A stretch of DNA of 64,000 bases from Chaunax sp. Z400 (GCA_037577475.1 CM075204.1:9250855-9314854); one strand, 5' to 3'; shown: positions 46,401-61,400, counted from the first letter of the stretch. Program-made: numbers and translations. Notes: generated by a model from the sequence alone, not told the origin.

Positions 46401-49400
46401 AATTCGTTCAGTTTTGGTTTACTCAGTCATGTCACCCATGTTAACTCTGCCTTAACGCACTCCAGATAAATACCACAGCTGGTCTTTTCTTTAAGTAGAG
46501 AACATTGAGTCACAAAACATGACTGATATGACTTATTTTAATATAAGAACATGATATATCTGCACTGGTATAAAAACACCCTTAAGGGTTGCAATTATAC
46601 AAATATTTCAGATACATGTGATGTTGGTTTTTTTTGTACAGTAGCTAATAAAATACATTTGGCTCACTTCACAGCCAATATAAATTTACATTAGCTGCCC
46701 AATATTCCTGAGTTTTAATTAGCAAACAATCCTGATTTATAGTCCTAATGCTGAGGCAGTGAATAATATGTGCATTAAGACCAAAATGCCACATTATTTG
46801 GAGCGAGGCTATGGCTGTGAACGTGCATTATCATTTATATTATCAATTATATTATCAATTGCTAATTCTATGATCATGATAAATATTAAAATGTAGTGCA
46901 CACAAGAAGAGATGACTGATAATTGTCACCAGAGTGTCACAGTAATGTCAATTACACAGAAAAATCTACCTAAACTTTGCTAACACCAGCTAACATTAGC
47001 CGAACTGAACTAAGTAAGAGTACGTTCTGTTTGTAGGATGAAGAACATTTTTACATTTTATTATTAAATGTTTCAATAGATGGAGATGACTTAAAGACGA
47101 TTCTGTTTGAGAATAAAAAACCAAATGCCACCAGAAGAGTAGACAAACTCCAACAAGAATTGAAGCCAGACAAATTTTGTTACTTCCTGCGGTCGGATAT
47201 GAAAAAGACCAAATAAAACGAGCGGTTATTTGATTTTTCGTTTTAAAATACAAAAGCCAACATTGAAATAAAATACGTTATCCTTTTCGTAGCCAAAAAG
47301 GAAGGAGTGAAATAAATTTAAAAAACAGTTGATTTTCATTCTCTGTTTTGAATTAGAAAAAATAAAATTAAACGTTCTTACCAAAAGATACATGGACCTC
47401 CTTCAAAGAGGTTAAATGATCTGTTCAGTTTTTCTGTTTGCAGAATAAGTCAAAGAGTTCTTGACAGTTTTACGTGGAACTATTATGAGAATTAGGCATT
47501 GGGGATGGGACCATGTGATTGAATTTTGGAAAGGATCTGTGTTTATATTGATCCAAGGAATGACCATGATTAAGAATAAATGCTGAGTGTTGTCTCTGTG
47601 CAAATCTCACAGTAAATGCAACAAAAGTGTTGTGAAATTGATCACAGAAAACCTTTTCTGTCGTTAAAAAGAACATAGTGAACACTGTCTTTTTTTAAAA
47701 ACTGAAAATACAGTGTATCAAATTTAAATGTACAGGACTATGGGTCTGAGCTGCTCTGACTTAAATCTCTTCTTTAATGTGTCAAACCTAAAGCAGACAC
47801 CACATGGTGAATCTATTAAAGTGTTGTCGGCCAGGGAGTCGGGAGCATAACTCATTTCAAACCAGTCAAAAGGAATGTCAAGAAAAAGAGCACACAGAAA
47901 GAAGAAGCTGAATTTCACACTTTCTCTCACTCTGCCTATGTTAGGCAGCGCTGTGTGATTTTTCCAGAATTTTTCTCCCTCCTCCAGTTTCTCCAAACTG
48001 GGAGGATAGTAAAGAAAAAGAGAAAAAAAAAGACCTCAGGGTATCGAATACCACTTATTCAAACAGCCAGTCAGACATAGCGGCAGCTCTCGCCGACTTC
48101 TTTGACCTCGCAGCTCTGAGTAAAAACAAACGGCAATAACCCTGCAGCTGGTAGTAATTGAGTCGTGATCATCTTAATTAATTGAACAATTTCCCTGGAA
48201 TTTATGGAGGGGGTAAACCCCACCACCACTAAATCCTCCTGCCTGTGTTCAGGGGGGTTCAACAAATGACTTGGAGATTGCAGGTCTGATTAGGTACATT
48301 AGGATCTGAACCTTTTGGTATGTCTGCGGAAACGGGAGCCCTGTTGAAAATGAGAATTACAAACCACAACAGTAGCGATTACTGTCATAATTGTAGAATT
48401 TTAATAGTAGATATATGTGCAATGGGGATTGTAGTTTATGGAAAGTTTCATAACATGTTGGTTATTTTTGATGAATCACTATTTCCCGAAATCTAACATC
48501 ATTACTTCCTTTGTTTTGTTGAACCCACAGAACAAAACCCAAAGATTTTCAGTTTACAAGGATACAAAAGAGCAAATCTTCATATTTGACAAGCACAGCC
48601 AGCAAACACTAAGCAGTTATTCTTCATTCTCCTAAATTAGCCCCAGTTTTCCATGGATTTGTGATTTTAATTGTTCCAACAATAGTTTTTTTTTTTTTTA
48701 CACTTTCTGCTCTTTTAAAAAGCACAGATTAGTCAATATGAGCAAGAATAGTCACAACACCTCATAGCAAAGAGTTTTACCGGTTTAAATGTAAACTTTA
48801 TTGACAGAAGATGGAAAGAAAATGTCAATCCTGTTGACATAGTTTGATTGACAGGTGATCTTAGGGCGCTGCAGGGCAGAAACATCAGTCAAGTGTGCTT
48901 AGTTACAGAGAAAAGACACATTTTAAAAAAAAGAGGATGCAGTTAGCTTATTAAATGTGCATAATTCAATATGAAGGCTGTGCAGAAATATGTGGAAACG
49001 TGAAGAATTTTGGCCCCGTCATGTTACGTAAAGGTCCCTCCGTCCACATGTCAATCCAACCTCTGCTTCTTTCCACTCCGACATGTTAAGATGGTCAGCC
49101 ATTTGACTGAGATATGTGCAGAGTTTAATATGGAGTCTATGCAGCCCTGGTTTTCATTACAGGCGCCACTGCAGAGAGAGGGAGTCATCAGATGGCTTCT
49201 CAAAACTCTGTTCTTTTTCCAATAGGAAATACCACACACACGCACCACCGCACATATGCACGCACACACTACGAACGAGACGGCTTAAGAAGAAGCAACT
49301 TTCCATCGAATGAGCTGCTCCCATTAAAGGAATTATCCGCTGCTCATTGGACAAATCAGAAAACAAATCGGCAACACACGACTCCTTCGTCCAGGACCTT

Positions 49401-52400
49401 TGAATTTTTCACAACTTCTCACAGTATAAATGTCAGTTTGATTGCAATGGAGACCAAAAATATGGTGAAGGTTGCTGGCAGATATGTGTTTGTGTCAAAC
49501 CCACGTAATAATGTTGGTGTCATAAAACAGGCTTCACCCAAAGTTACTCTCTCACGTTGCATGAATTCCAGTTCTCAGACGGTTTGCAAAGTCTCGAAAT
49601 GTGCAATTAAAGATTTGGGTTACGTGCCTACTTTTGAAAGTGGAAAAAAAATCAAAATAAAAAGTGTCATACTGGCTTTCATACATAATAAACACCTGTG
49701 GTTGTAACAAGAGCAGCATTGACTTAATGTCTATCTGCTGCTTGCCTCAGTTTAATGAGTACATATTTGGTCAATACTCAAGATGCCTCAGGCTGCTACT
49801 GACACACGGTTGGCCTTCCATCGACTTCCACTAACAGCAGTAAAACCCTACAACCACAGTTGTAATGGCTCTATAATCATGTTATCTGATAGCAAAGGGG
49901 ATGAACGAATGTGAAGTGAAGAAAAGAAACAGTGGGGTTGGTTGGATGTTGACAGACACAGTCATCCAGTCTTGGAAGTACTGTGTTTATGATACAAAAT
50001 AACTAGATTGAATCTGAGATTGCTGATAGGATAATGGATTAATTAATTGGCCAGATTTCTGATTACACCCCCCCTCCTCCAGCAGTGAAACTTCAGGGTC
50101 CATCTCCTCATGCAGCCCTCCTCCACAGCTCTGCATTTCCCCCCCCTGACAGAAACTGGAAAGACTGGTTCTTTCTCACCAGGCGGCCCTTCCTTCTCTC
50201 AGCGACCAGTCAGGGGAACATGAAAACTGAGACACAGGTGGTGTGCAGCGCTTTTGTCTAGGACCGGGGGGCTGTGGTGCGTGGAAAGACCACTGCAAAT
50301 ATCCAAACAATAGAGCTGCCTGTGCCGCTTTTATTGTAGGCGGTGATCTGTATTTTGTTATAGGCTTGTTGTTGATGCACAACAAAAAACTTTCTTTACA
50401 TTTACGAGTGTGAATTTGTGACGTTTCAGGCTGTTAGAATAGAGTCAAGTCACTTTTATTCATACAACCCATAGGGGTATCTCAGTATCTTCTGGGTAAT
50501 TGGATCATATTTTGCATCCTTCAAAATGTGTTTGTATAAGTCTTATATTGCACTAGCTTGCTTTTCGTTGACAGGATATTAACTGGTGCCTGCTACTGAT
50601 ATCAATGCAAACATCGTGTTTAAGGAAATTATGTTTTTCTTAAAAGTGAAGCATTCCAGTCAGAACCATGTCTTTTGTGATGTACTAGATGACAGTGTGT
50701 GCTGTGTGTCACCATCTGATGCTTTTCTTGTCCTTGCTGACTGTGTTTTTGTGCTGGAACCTTGACTGGTTTCATGGACTTTTCATATTCTGAGCTGTGA
50801 TTTGTCCGGAGATGGTGAAACAAGTTGGTCGTAGAGCTGTTAACTAGGGATGGGCATTGATTTTCGAATATTCGAATAGTCTTTTTTTTTTTTTTTTATA
50901 AAAAAAAAAAAAAACCTTTTTCCCTTACTTTTCCCTGCGCCTGGTGCAATGCAGCTACAGGCTGTTTGCAATCGCTATTAACAAAAGAAGAACGCACAAT
51001 GACCACAAGAATTAGCAACGGCTGTCATCTCACAGATGATCGCTAAAGACCTTAGTTGAATAGTGACAAGCGATTTACGAATTTTAATTTTACATGAAAA
51101 TGCCCATCCCTACTGTTAACCGACCTTTTGACCAACGTCCGCCTTTACGAACCCAAACCATCGCCATCCTCGTCTTGCAACTAAATCTAACCACATGCAT
51201 TTTAAGTCCTGCTAACTTAACTTTTTAGGTGAACATCTACACATTTGCAAAGTGAGCGACGAGCTCAACACACTTACACTCTGCACACACATTGTTTTAA
51301 TATACATTAACATATCATTGTAGGCGATACATCATATCACACACCCCTGTTAATCCGTAACTACAGATTTACTTCAAACAAGACAAGACCCTGCAGTCAG
51401 ACAGGACAGATAGACAGGACAGGACAGATAGTGAGTGAGTAGGTTCATGCACAAACTTGAGTGAAATCAGAAGAACCTACCAGTAAGGTCAGTGGTGTAG
51501 AAAGTTTGGCATTGACCTTAGACGTTCCATTCTGGGCTGGCTTGTTAGCTGGCCTGTGTTCATATACCAAAGTCCAAGTTTAATCCGACAGTGGTTTAAT
51601 TCGATGTCTTTAAGAACTCTTGGTGCATTAAAAAAATGTAAATTTTGTGTAAAATTTGCCGCTTGTGGTACCTTCTGCCCTGACCCTGCCAGCTGCCTGA
51701 CAGTCTCTCCCTGCCACAGCATCAAGGTTGGTTCAAGCACTAAGTTCAGAAACATGCAATGGCTGATTCTCTTGAATCTTTCTGTTTGAATCAGAAGATT
51801 CAAACCCCATTTCTATGCAAATATCAGCATCAGCACATGTGGAAAATGTGTCAGAGTTCTCTCAGTGTTACTAGACAGTGTTTAGAAAAGGTGAGACACC
51901 AGCGTGGTGCCATGCTGTCTCTCAGCCTGAGACTAGACTAACCAGCACAGTCGGTGACAGTCTTAATACCTGATTTGCATCCTGAGTGTTAAATGTGTTT
52001 TTGTTCATTGTTGTTATTATATTTAACAATTATTTTCATTTCCATTTAATCTGCCCACAATTTTCTCGAATTTTCTGTCAATTCTTTGTTCATAAAATGT
52101 CAAAAATTATGGAAAATTCCGGTTTGCAATGTTGATGTCTTTAAATGGCTTTTTGCTATTTTCTTTTCTTGAAAAATGAATGAGCCAATGAATCAATTAT
52201 CCAAATACTTAACCACGAATCATCTGTCGGTCGACTAATCAATGAATGAATCATCTAAATCTCTCTCTCTCTGTTGTGATGCGTTCTAGACTGTGGGTCA
52301 GTTGAGTGACAGATTCCAATAATTAACTATTAATGACACCACATCCCAAATTAAACCTACGTTATGAAACTGCCCTCAGTTTGTTTTTTTCCCGAGGTCT

Positions 52401-55400
52401 GTTGGAAAAATGAAACAGGAAAACTAACAGCTCTCAGGTCAGTAAGGTGTAGCTGGAGGGGGGGACTGTAACCTTCTCAATGAATACTGAAAACGAGGCC
52501 TGTAGTCTGGTACATTGGAGGGAATTCCTGCCTCCCCCCTCACTCTCTCCCTGCTGCAGAGTCCCATGCACAAAGAGGGCACTGTACAGGCTCTGTTTAT
52601 AACCAAGCAGCCCCTGCACTGCAATTTAGGAGGCGTGCAGCTCAGGAAATTGCTGGCCTTTGCCGAGGCATGCTTTCACTGAGGGAATGGTATTCATCAG
52701 CTAAGTAATTGGCAGGTTACTTTTTTTTTAAATACCTTGTTGGTAATTACCTTATAAACAAAATAACACATCAATAAACCTTCCTTGGATCTGTTGTGAA
52801 GTGCAGAAACATTGATCGTCCTGAGCAATTTGTTTGAAATATACATGCAACATCAGCAAAAAAAAAAACGATGACAGCATATCTCTCTGGGTGGTAAGTT
52901 TTAGCCTCGCAGGCATGTGAGAGTTTGTCATTTTTTTAATACCACAGGCTAATTGAGAGGCTGGACTGTTTGCATATCAGGAAACATGAGACTGGTGTGC
53001 ACCGCTGCTCAAATACACAGTATTTTTGTCATTTATTGGAGCGATGGTGTCTGTATTTTCAGAGCAAACAACAGGATCACCAGGATCTCTGTGGAGCAGC
53101 TCAGGCCCTTCCTTGCTCTGGAAACGCTCGACCTCAGCAACAACAACATTGTGGATGTAAAAGCCAACTCGTTCCCCGCTCTGCCTCTCAAGAACCTGTG
53201 AGTTCCACCAGTTCTGTTAGGGCTTGATTGTGCATTTTAAGCAACTGGGGGGGGATATTTAGTCCACATCAGGATCTGTTAGTAAGCCCTAAGTGCATCA
53301 ACAAAGTTCTCCTCATTATGTGTCTCATACAAACCTTGTTCTTCAATCTTTCTCAGCTTCCTGAACAACAACCGTATCTCGTCGCTGGAGACGGGCTGCT
53401 TCACCAACCTGTCCAGCAGTCTGCAGGTTCTTCGGCTGAACCGGAACCGTCTGTCCACCATCCCGGCCAAGATATTCCAGCTGCCCAACCTTCAGCATCT
53501 GTAAGCTTTTAAACATCACAGTCGGAGCTTCGAAATGTTTTCTGATTCATGATGCGTCTTATTTTAATATCTTGCTATTTATTAGGACTCCCCCAGATTT
53601 TCTTTTGAGCTCCAGGATTCAAGACAACTTTATTTATCCCAAGTGGGCGATTCCGTTTGACAGCCTTCCCGTGTCGCATAATAAATAAATCAACAAATAA
53701 AACACAGTCGGTTTAGCAGCGACAGTCAAACATCAACATTGCAGCGACAACAGATCAGTTTATGGGACAAAGAACAGGAGCAGCAACACATTCTGGTCCC
53801 CACAAGCTGCCAATGTAGTGACTTGTGTAAAAAGCCGGGTGATAACAGCAGTAGAGGAACACAAACAAAGAAAAAAAGCAAGGATGGGACTGTCCTGTTT
53901 ATTAACAACTACTGTCAGCATTTAGCAGCCTGATAGCAGAAGGAATAAAAGAATGGGAAAAACAGTTTGTTTTCCTTGACGGTGCATGATAGGCATTAAG
54001 GCAAGAGAACACGGTCACCGTGGAACCTGGTTTTCCTTGCTTGTCCTCTCATACTTGCTGTATGTGTGCCTCAGGGAGCTGAGCAGGAACCGGGTTCGCC
54101 GGGTGGAGGGTCTGACGTTCCACGGTCTGCACGCTCTTCGCTCCTTGAAGATGCAGAGAAACGGCCTGAGCCGTCTGATGGACGGAGCCTTCTGGGGCCT
54201 CAGCAACATGGAAGTCCTGTAAGCAAATTCACAAGACCTCAAGTTCTGTCCTTCCACCGTGACGTGAATGCAGCATAAAGTCTGATTGTGTGTGTGTGTG
54301 TGGGCCGACAGGCAGCTGGACTACAACAACCTGACGGAGGTGAGTAAGGGCTGGCTGTACGGCCTGCTGACTCTGCAGCAGCTCCACCTCAGCCACAACG
54401 CCATCAGCAGGATCCGACCTGACGCCTGGGAGTTCTGCCAGAAACTCAGCGAGCTGTGAGTCCACAGTTTGTATTTTTCTTCCCTCTGTTTTTCCCCATG
54501 CCCTCTTGTTATTCCCTCCTCCCCTTCCATTCACACTCTGAACTTGCAACACTTCTCTGTGTCGCCCTCTCCTCCTCTCTCTCACACTCCCGCCTGTCCT
54601 TCGTCACACCCCAGTTCCCCTCGTCGCCACTCCCCACGTACACACAGACAAAGCAGCGTCTCTTAAGCTCTGCCAGCCTGTGCCAACTTTAAAGCCCTGC
54701 CAAAATATTACACACCTCCCTGCATCCTCTCTGTTCTGCTGTCCCTCAAATTAAAAACGTTACCCTTTGGAAGCCCCACATATTCTTTTTTTTTTCTCCT
54801 TTGTAATCCATTATCTGTGCAAAAAATGCTACATTACCCACAAACGAGAGGGTCTCCCACCCATCAGCACACATTCCTGGAATCGAAATGACTTTCCTTT
54901 GTTGTGGCCGTTGTTTACAGCAGCGGTCAGCGCAGTGTTTGCCATGTCTGGAGTGTTTTTCACAGATACGTTGTTGTTCTTTTCCCCCTGTGTCTCTGGC
55001 TCTTATCACACGAACATAGAGTGTAAACAAGCTGCCTGCTGGCTGGGAAGGTGTCCAGCTATCTGATGTGTTCCCATCTGAGTTTACTTAGAAACCGAAG
55101 AAAACAACTTATTGTTGTCACAAATCATGTCGGGGTCGCTCTTTGAAAAGTTATCAGATAATTAAATCAGAACCTACAAATAAAATGAGGGAAATCATAC
55201 ATTTTGAATGTAAAACTTTATTATAGAAGCTGTATTATTATTATATTACATTATCTCAAAGAGCAATAAAGCAAAACCTGTCAATATTATTTAGTGTTTT
55301 TTCTGCTGTGCTGGTTTCCTGGCTACTGTTCTCATGTTGTTGTTTTTGTTTACTGTCCTACAGCAACCTCTCCTCCAACCATCTGTCCAGGCTGGAGGAA

Positions 55401-58400
55401 TCCAGCTTCGTAGGCCTCAGCCTGCTGGATGAGCTCCACATCGGAAACAACCGCGTGAGCTTTATCGCTGACGGAGCTTTTCGCGGCATCTCCAACCTGC
55501 AAGCACTGTGAGTGAAATTCAAAAAATAACATTTTCCTCTGGGGAAAAAAAAAAAAAGAAATGATGTCAGCACATTGAGAAGAATATGAAATCACTCCCA
55601 GCACAGGTGTCAAAATGTTGTTAGCTTATCCGCGCAGCTAACGGACAAACATGAGAATATTTCTGTAGAAAATTCATGATTATGCTCATGGAAGAAACCA
55701 CTTGGAGAAAATTATCTCGATCTTCTGACCGAGCTAAGTTAGCAGTTTCTGGTTTTTGTGCTAAGCTAAGCTAATTCTTCCTCCAAATCTAGCTCTATTT
55801 TTGCTTTCTAATGTTATTTCTGCTAACATAACATTAAATGTATGCAGAAGTCCCTAAAAACAGCAAGTACTCCATATGCTGCTCTGATGTCACTCCCTCC
55901 CTCTTTAAATTCACCTCCACCATCAATCCTCCGCCCGACTGGAAATATCCTGCCTGATTTGTTTTGGGGATGTGAAATAGATTACTGTGTTGAGGTCTCT
56001 CCACACACACACATAAAAAAAAAAAAAAAACTCCAAGAGGCACAACCTCAACCTCAACAACCTGCCCCCCACCCCATTCCTCCATCCACCCATCCCCCCT
56101 CTTTCCCACAGAGAGACTCCGTAACATTTCCCCTGGTTGGGATTTTTTAACTGGAACCAAATGTGAGCTGCGCTGCTGAGGTCACCACAGGGCAGGTGTG
56201 CAGCTAGGTGGACATGGTTTCCTTCAGGGCTTAAAACTCCCCCCCCCCCTTTTACCATACACACATATACACACACCGTTACTCAATCTCAATCAGCCAT
56301 AACCAGACATGCCGGGGAGGAAAAGAACTGTTTGAAAGCATTAGAGCAGCTGAGGGATCAAAGCGGATGATTTCTCTGGGAAATTATTGGCTTTTAGTGC
56401 CGTCTCAACCCTAATATTGTGTATTTAGTTGTTTGGTGTGTGTGTGGTTTTTTTCTCAGAGAATATCAAGCAACATGTGTCCGTATTTTTTCATGAGTCA
56501 CAGAATTTGATAACCGCAAATATTTAAGGGAACATCAATGGTTGCTGTAGGTTTTTGGTGTCATTCCCTCAAAATCAAAGAGCGTTATGATATTCAAACA
56601 TCATACTGGGAGAAATCCATTGAAGTGAAGGCAGAGAGATCATTTTTGTACCCAGCATTGGGAACCAGACAAGAAGTCAGTCACACCAGGTGTTCTGAAC
56701 TTAAACTTTATACTTATTGCGTGTTTACTGAATGGAGATTTACACAACTTTGAATTGAAACAATTCGTGAGGCAAATTGGTTTTTACTAAATATTTACAC
56801 ACACTGTCAGATGTAACCGTTACGTATATAAGTGGACCGGCCTTCTAAACTCACGTTAGCCTGTTTGCAGTATGACACGATTAGTTTGAAGAGTAAAAGA
56901 GGTGATGGAATCTGTTTTACACAGTCTGTCCAAGGCAGGACCGCTGGACCTTTATTGGGTCAAGCCGTTGTGTATAAACGACGCCCTGTGACTGTGACTT
57001 TCGCAGAGGTAGTGACCGCCAAATCCGACGTCTACATAAACTCCAGGCAGGATGGGAGGGTGTCGTCTTGACGCCGTATTATATGTGCGGCCAAAAACCA
57101 GAAGATTTAAAAATCACTTAGTAGCAGCTAAATCAAAGAAGGAAGAAAATCAAATCAATCCAGGAGCTCCTTACCTTACCTTACCTTACCTTACCTTACC
57201 TTACCTTACCTTACCTTACCTTACCCTTAGGGAAGGTAAATTATTGTTCTTGCTGTGCTATTCCATTTAGTTAGTTAGTTTGTTTATTGTTTATTTTTGC
57301 AGGGACAGTGCACACTTAAAAGTAATTGCACCAGAATTAGACTGCAGCTAATTTGCGTCTGTGGTCCCTTGGCAGCTTGACAAAAACAACCACAAAACAG
57401 CAAATACACTGCATAAAACAGCACAATATATAAAAATCCATCAGTGTGAGATAATAAATAGAATCAGCACCTGTAATAAATACAATAAGTGCCAGGCAGT
57501 CATTGGTGGGGACACTTAAGGCTGGTTTTAAACACTGCAAAGCTTCCAGAGTCTCTAATGTTTGTGGGAATGGAATTCCACTTCCCCACGACTTTAACCG
57601 TGAAAGCAGATTGACCAAAAGGTTGTCTTTCTGAACTGCGGTACCCAATCACCCCTGGCAGATGCTCTCGTCATCCTCTCAGACATCCTCTAAGAGGAGG
57701 GGATGTGAGGTTATGAATCAATTTTAAACATCAGGCATGCATCAGATTTAAAGTCACACACAGGACTCCGTTTTGCTGACGTTGTTGTGTTCAATGTAAA
57801 CAAACAGAGGCGTTGTAGAGAAGGGGGCAATCTCTAGCCGAGCTGGTCAAACTGGCCTTTTAAATGAAGCCACATTTCCACTGCGGCTCTACTCGGACTC
57901 GACTTGGTATCGGATGCTTTTCTGCCGGTCGTTTTCCTTTACGGGATAATACCTCCTCAGGGTAGATGAGCGCCACGTGAAACTGCCGTGGCGTAGCCTT
58001 CAACGTGACACACACACCTATCTGGATCCTCTCATCAGCTGTTTAAGACAGGAACGTCTGCTACTCCTCAATATAGCGGCTGCAATTTTTAAAAAAATGT
58101 TTAAAAGTTACGGTCGCTAAAGTAGCTTCGCTGTTTGAGTGTGGCGGCCATTGATTTGTGCTGTGACGGATTGACCAATCAGTGGCTGTAACGTTTCACA
58201 AGACCTTTTAGTACCTGCCCTTGTGGAAATGGAGAACTACAGTTTCAGAGAAGTACTGTTCATGGAGTTTTGACTGAGTTGGAAATATTTAGTGACACTA
58301 ATCTAAGCATTATCAGAGTTTTGTAATGTCTTTGTGGAAATATACGTAATAATCTGCTGGTCTACTCTTTACTCTAAACAGGTATTACGTTAGTTAGCTT

Positions 58401-61400
58401 TGTTAGTTTGTTAGGTTAACTATAGATGTAAACATTATGGCAAAAAAAAAAATATTTCTGCTGAAGAACTAGTTTGTGTGGTTTTCTATATACTCCATAT
58501 TTAATCTCTGCATTGTAAACACCAGATATAACTGGTCTAAGTTTGGGCTCATGAACAGCTGGTGCACGCTGGCTTCTGATTCAGGATCAATGCTCTGCAG
58601 GTTCTTGGAGCAACAACTGTCACTGTTGAGATGCTTTGATTCGAGGTTACCAAAAGAAGACGGTTTACAAAAAATACGTCTTGGTCACAGATGAATCAAT
58701 AGTTTTTTTTTTAATATCACAGACTCGTGATGTGTTTAATGGTTGTTGGAAGATCTGAGGCAACATTTCCTTTGAGGGTAAATCACATGCATATTTGAAC
58801 TGCATGCAGAGTATATTTATCCCCTCATATGAAGTCTGAAATGCTGCACATGTTGCATTGCAGCGCTTCCTTGTAAAACGTCTTTTTCTATACAACATAG
58901 AAAAGCCATCGCAGCCCTTTAAAAGTGCCGCAAATGCCAGGAATTAACTTCCTGTGAGGCAAAGAGCCGCTTTGAATATAATTTCAAAGTCTCAAACATT
59001 TTCCCCATCACACGAAATGTAAAGCCACATAAACTTTTATTAACATTGCAACTGCAGTTGTTTTCTGGGTGTGGATTTTTTACAATGCGGTCTGTCTTTG
59101 TTCGGAAAGGGATCTCCAAAGGAACGAAATCTCCTGGACCATTGAAGACATGAATGGGCCTTTCTCTGCGCTGGACAAGCTGAGAAAACTGTGAGTTCAC
59201 AATCAGCGCAACATAATGTTTCGCCCCAGACTGTGTGGCTTAGTGAAAATAGGGACAAAATAAAGCCAGTGAGTTAAAGTGAGATCAGAAGCTGATCAGG
59301 ATGTTTGTCATTTTCCCAGATTTCTGCAGGGGAACCAGATCCGCTCGGTGACCAAAAAGTCTTTCTCCGGCCTGGACACACTGCAGCACCTGTGAGTTGG
59401 CCTCGTGTTTCACTGATTGTTTCCAAAAGTCTGAGCTGTAAACTAAGCAGGGTGAATCACTCTGAGACAAAGGGCTTTTTTGTTGGAGCTGTACACCCAA
59501 ACTGTCTTCTCCTATTCCTCTGCTTTGATGCAGAACCAAGAGAAAAGTCTGCCGTTAGTATCTTTACTTGTGTGCCAGACTTAATCGATCACCAAGGCAA
59601 GTGGAGGGAACACCGTGAGTGTTCAACAGCTGCATTTGATTCTAATTAGAGTTTTTTTCCCAGCCGTTGTTTGAGCTCAAAGCAGCCCTGAGTTGGGCCT
59701 CTCTTGATTAACGCAGCAAACTGCTGCTGAGTTTTATTGTTCTGGAGCCCAGACCTTTTTCTTCTCCGATTGAAGTTTTTTTCTCTATGCGGCTTGATGT
59801 TGGCAGAAATCATGCCATCTTTCCCCGAGGGTCTTAATATCTTTTCTCCTTTCTCCACAGAGACTTGGGCAATAATGCCATTATGTCTGTCCAAGCGAAC
59901 GCCTTCTCTCAGATGAAGAACCTGCAGGAGCTGTAAGTGTGACCATCTTCAGGACAGCTTTAGTTAGTGTTTCAGTGTTGATGTGGGACAGAAAAACCAG
60001 GTGAAACTTATTACGGTCTCCAGGAACAGTCGGCACCAAACAGTGCTTACTTCAATGTTAATAACAGGCTCATATTTCCCATGTCTCTTTCCATCCTAGG
60101 ATAGCCTCCAGTAAATAGCTTTGCAAGGGAATTTTTATTTTTAATACAATTGTTTGTTTTCACACACTTTTGAAATATCACCTGTCAAGTTTTTGTTGTG
60201 TTTTGTATCAAGTGTTGTTCATGAACTATGTGAGACTGAAATCACTGCAACAATTTAAAGTGATATTATTGCATTTCTGGTATCTTCTACCCTGCAGACG
60301 TCTAAACACCTCCAGCCTGCTGTGCGACTGCCAGCTGAAGTGGCTTCCCGTCTGGGTGGCAGAACAAACCTTCCTGCCCTACATCAATGCCAGCTGCGCC
60401 CACCCACAGATGCTGAAGGGCAGGAGCGTGTTCGCCGTCGGCCAGGAGGAGTTTGTGTGTGGTGAGTGATGCATTCACTTGGTCGAACACCTTTACATGC
60501 ACATGCTGTGATGCCTTAAAAACAGCCATTTATCCGTGACAGGTTTTCCATGTAATAACTGACCCAGATTGTTCAGTATTTCCCTCCCTGACAAGCTAAT
60601 GAGTCGAAAGGGACCTTTATGGAAATGTACTAAGTTTACAGCTTTTCTGGTACCATCAGAGTAAACTACTGCGGAAATCTTTCAGTTCAGTTTTTCCCCT
60701 TTCAGAGCCTCACCTGCGAACAACGTTGCTAATGATTCCAGACCCGAAAACACATAGATTCTGTTATATTGCTGTTTGAAATCCTCCCCTTTGTTTTCCT
60801 TCCAGATGACTTCCCAAAGCCTCAAATCACCGTGCAGCCGGAGACTCAGTCGGCCCTCAAGGGCACCAATGTAACGTTCATCTGCTCGGCAGCCAGCTCC
60901 AGTGACTCTCCCATGACCTTCGCCTGGAAAAAAGACAACGAGGTCCTGAACGATGCGGAGATCCATAACCAGGCCCATCTGCGCGTGCAGGCAGGCGTGG
61001 GAGGTGAAACAGAGGTGACAGAGTATACGACCACGCTGCAGCTACATAATGTGGAGTTTTCCAGTGAGGGAAAGTACCAGTGCGTTATCTCCAACCACTT
61101 TGGATCTTCATATTCCACCAAGGCCAGGCTCACTGTTAACAGTAAGTTTGAGACGGAAACCGATGTTTGTGTCCATAAAATGCTTGACATGTTTTCAAAT
61201 TATCCACATTTAATGTCTTTTTCTCATTTCCAGTGCTCCCTTCCTTCACCAAGATGCCTATGGACCTGAGTATCCGTGCTGGAGCAACGGCCAGGCTGGA
61301 ATGTGCCGCCGTGGGTCACCCTTCCCCTCAGATCGCCTGGCAGAAAGATGGGGGCACCGACTTCCCTGCTGCCCGTGAACGCCGTATGCACGTCATGCCG

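Larger units (their letters stand above)
45129..53062 (+). other. lrig3 intron 3 (7.9 kb)
   Basis: Non-coding. It contains a decayed AAGGAGG-type element at 47.4 kb, a hAT-type MITE at 50.85 kb and poly-purine or polypyrimidine runs. The rest shows nothing that I can support. Confidence 0.7.
55508..59109 (+). other. lrig3 intron 8 (3.6 kb)
   Basis: Non-coding. It holds the (TTACC)n repeat, a LINE-like segment at 57.3-57.7 kb and a family M MITE at 57.87 kb. Confidence 0.7.

Noticed and set aside
49192..49707. 171-codon open frame in lrig3 intron 3
   Set aside because: Its composition follows local low-complexity DNA, with no splice sites or known motif. It lies in an intron of a well-supported gene, so chance is the simplest view.
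50881..50915. Oligo-T/oligo-A hairpin as a bacterial-type terminator
   Set aside because: It lies inside a hAT-type MITE in a vertebrate intron, so that mechanism does not apply.
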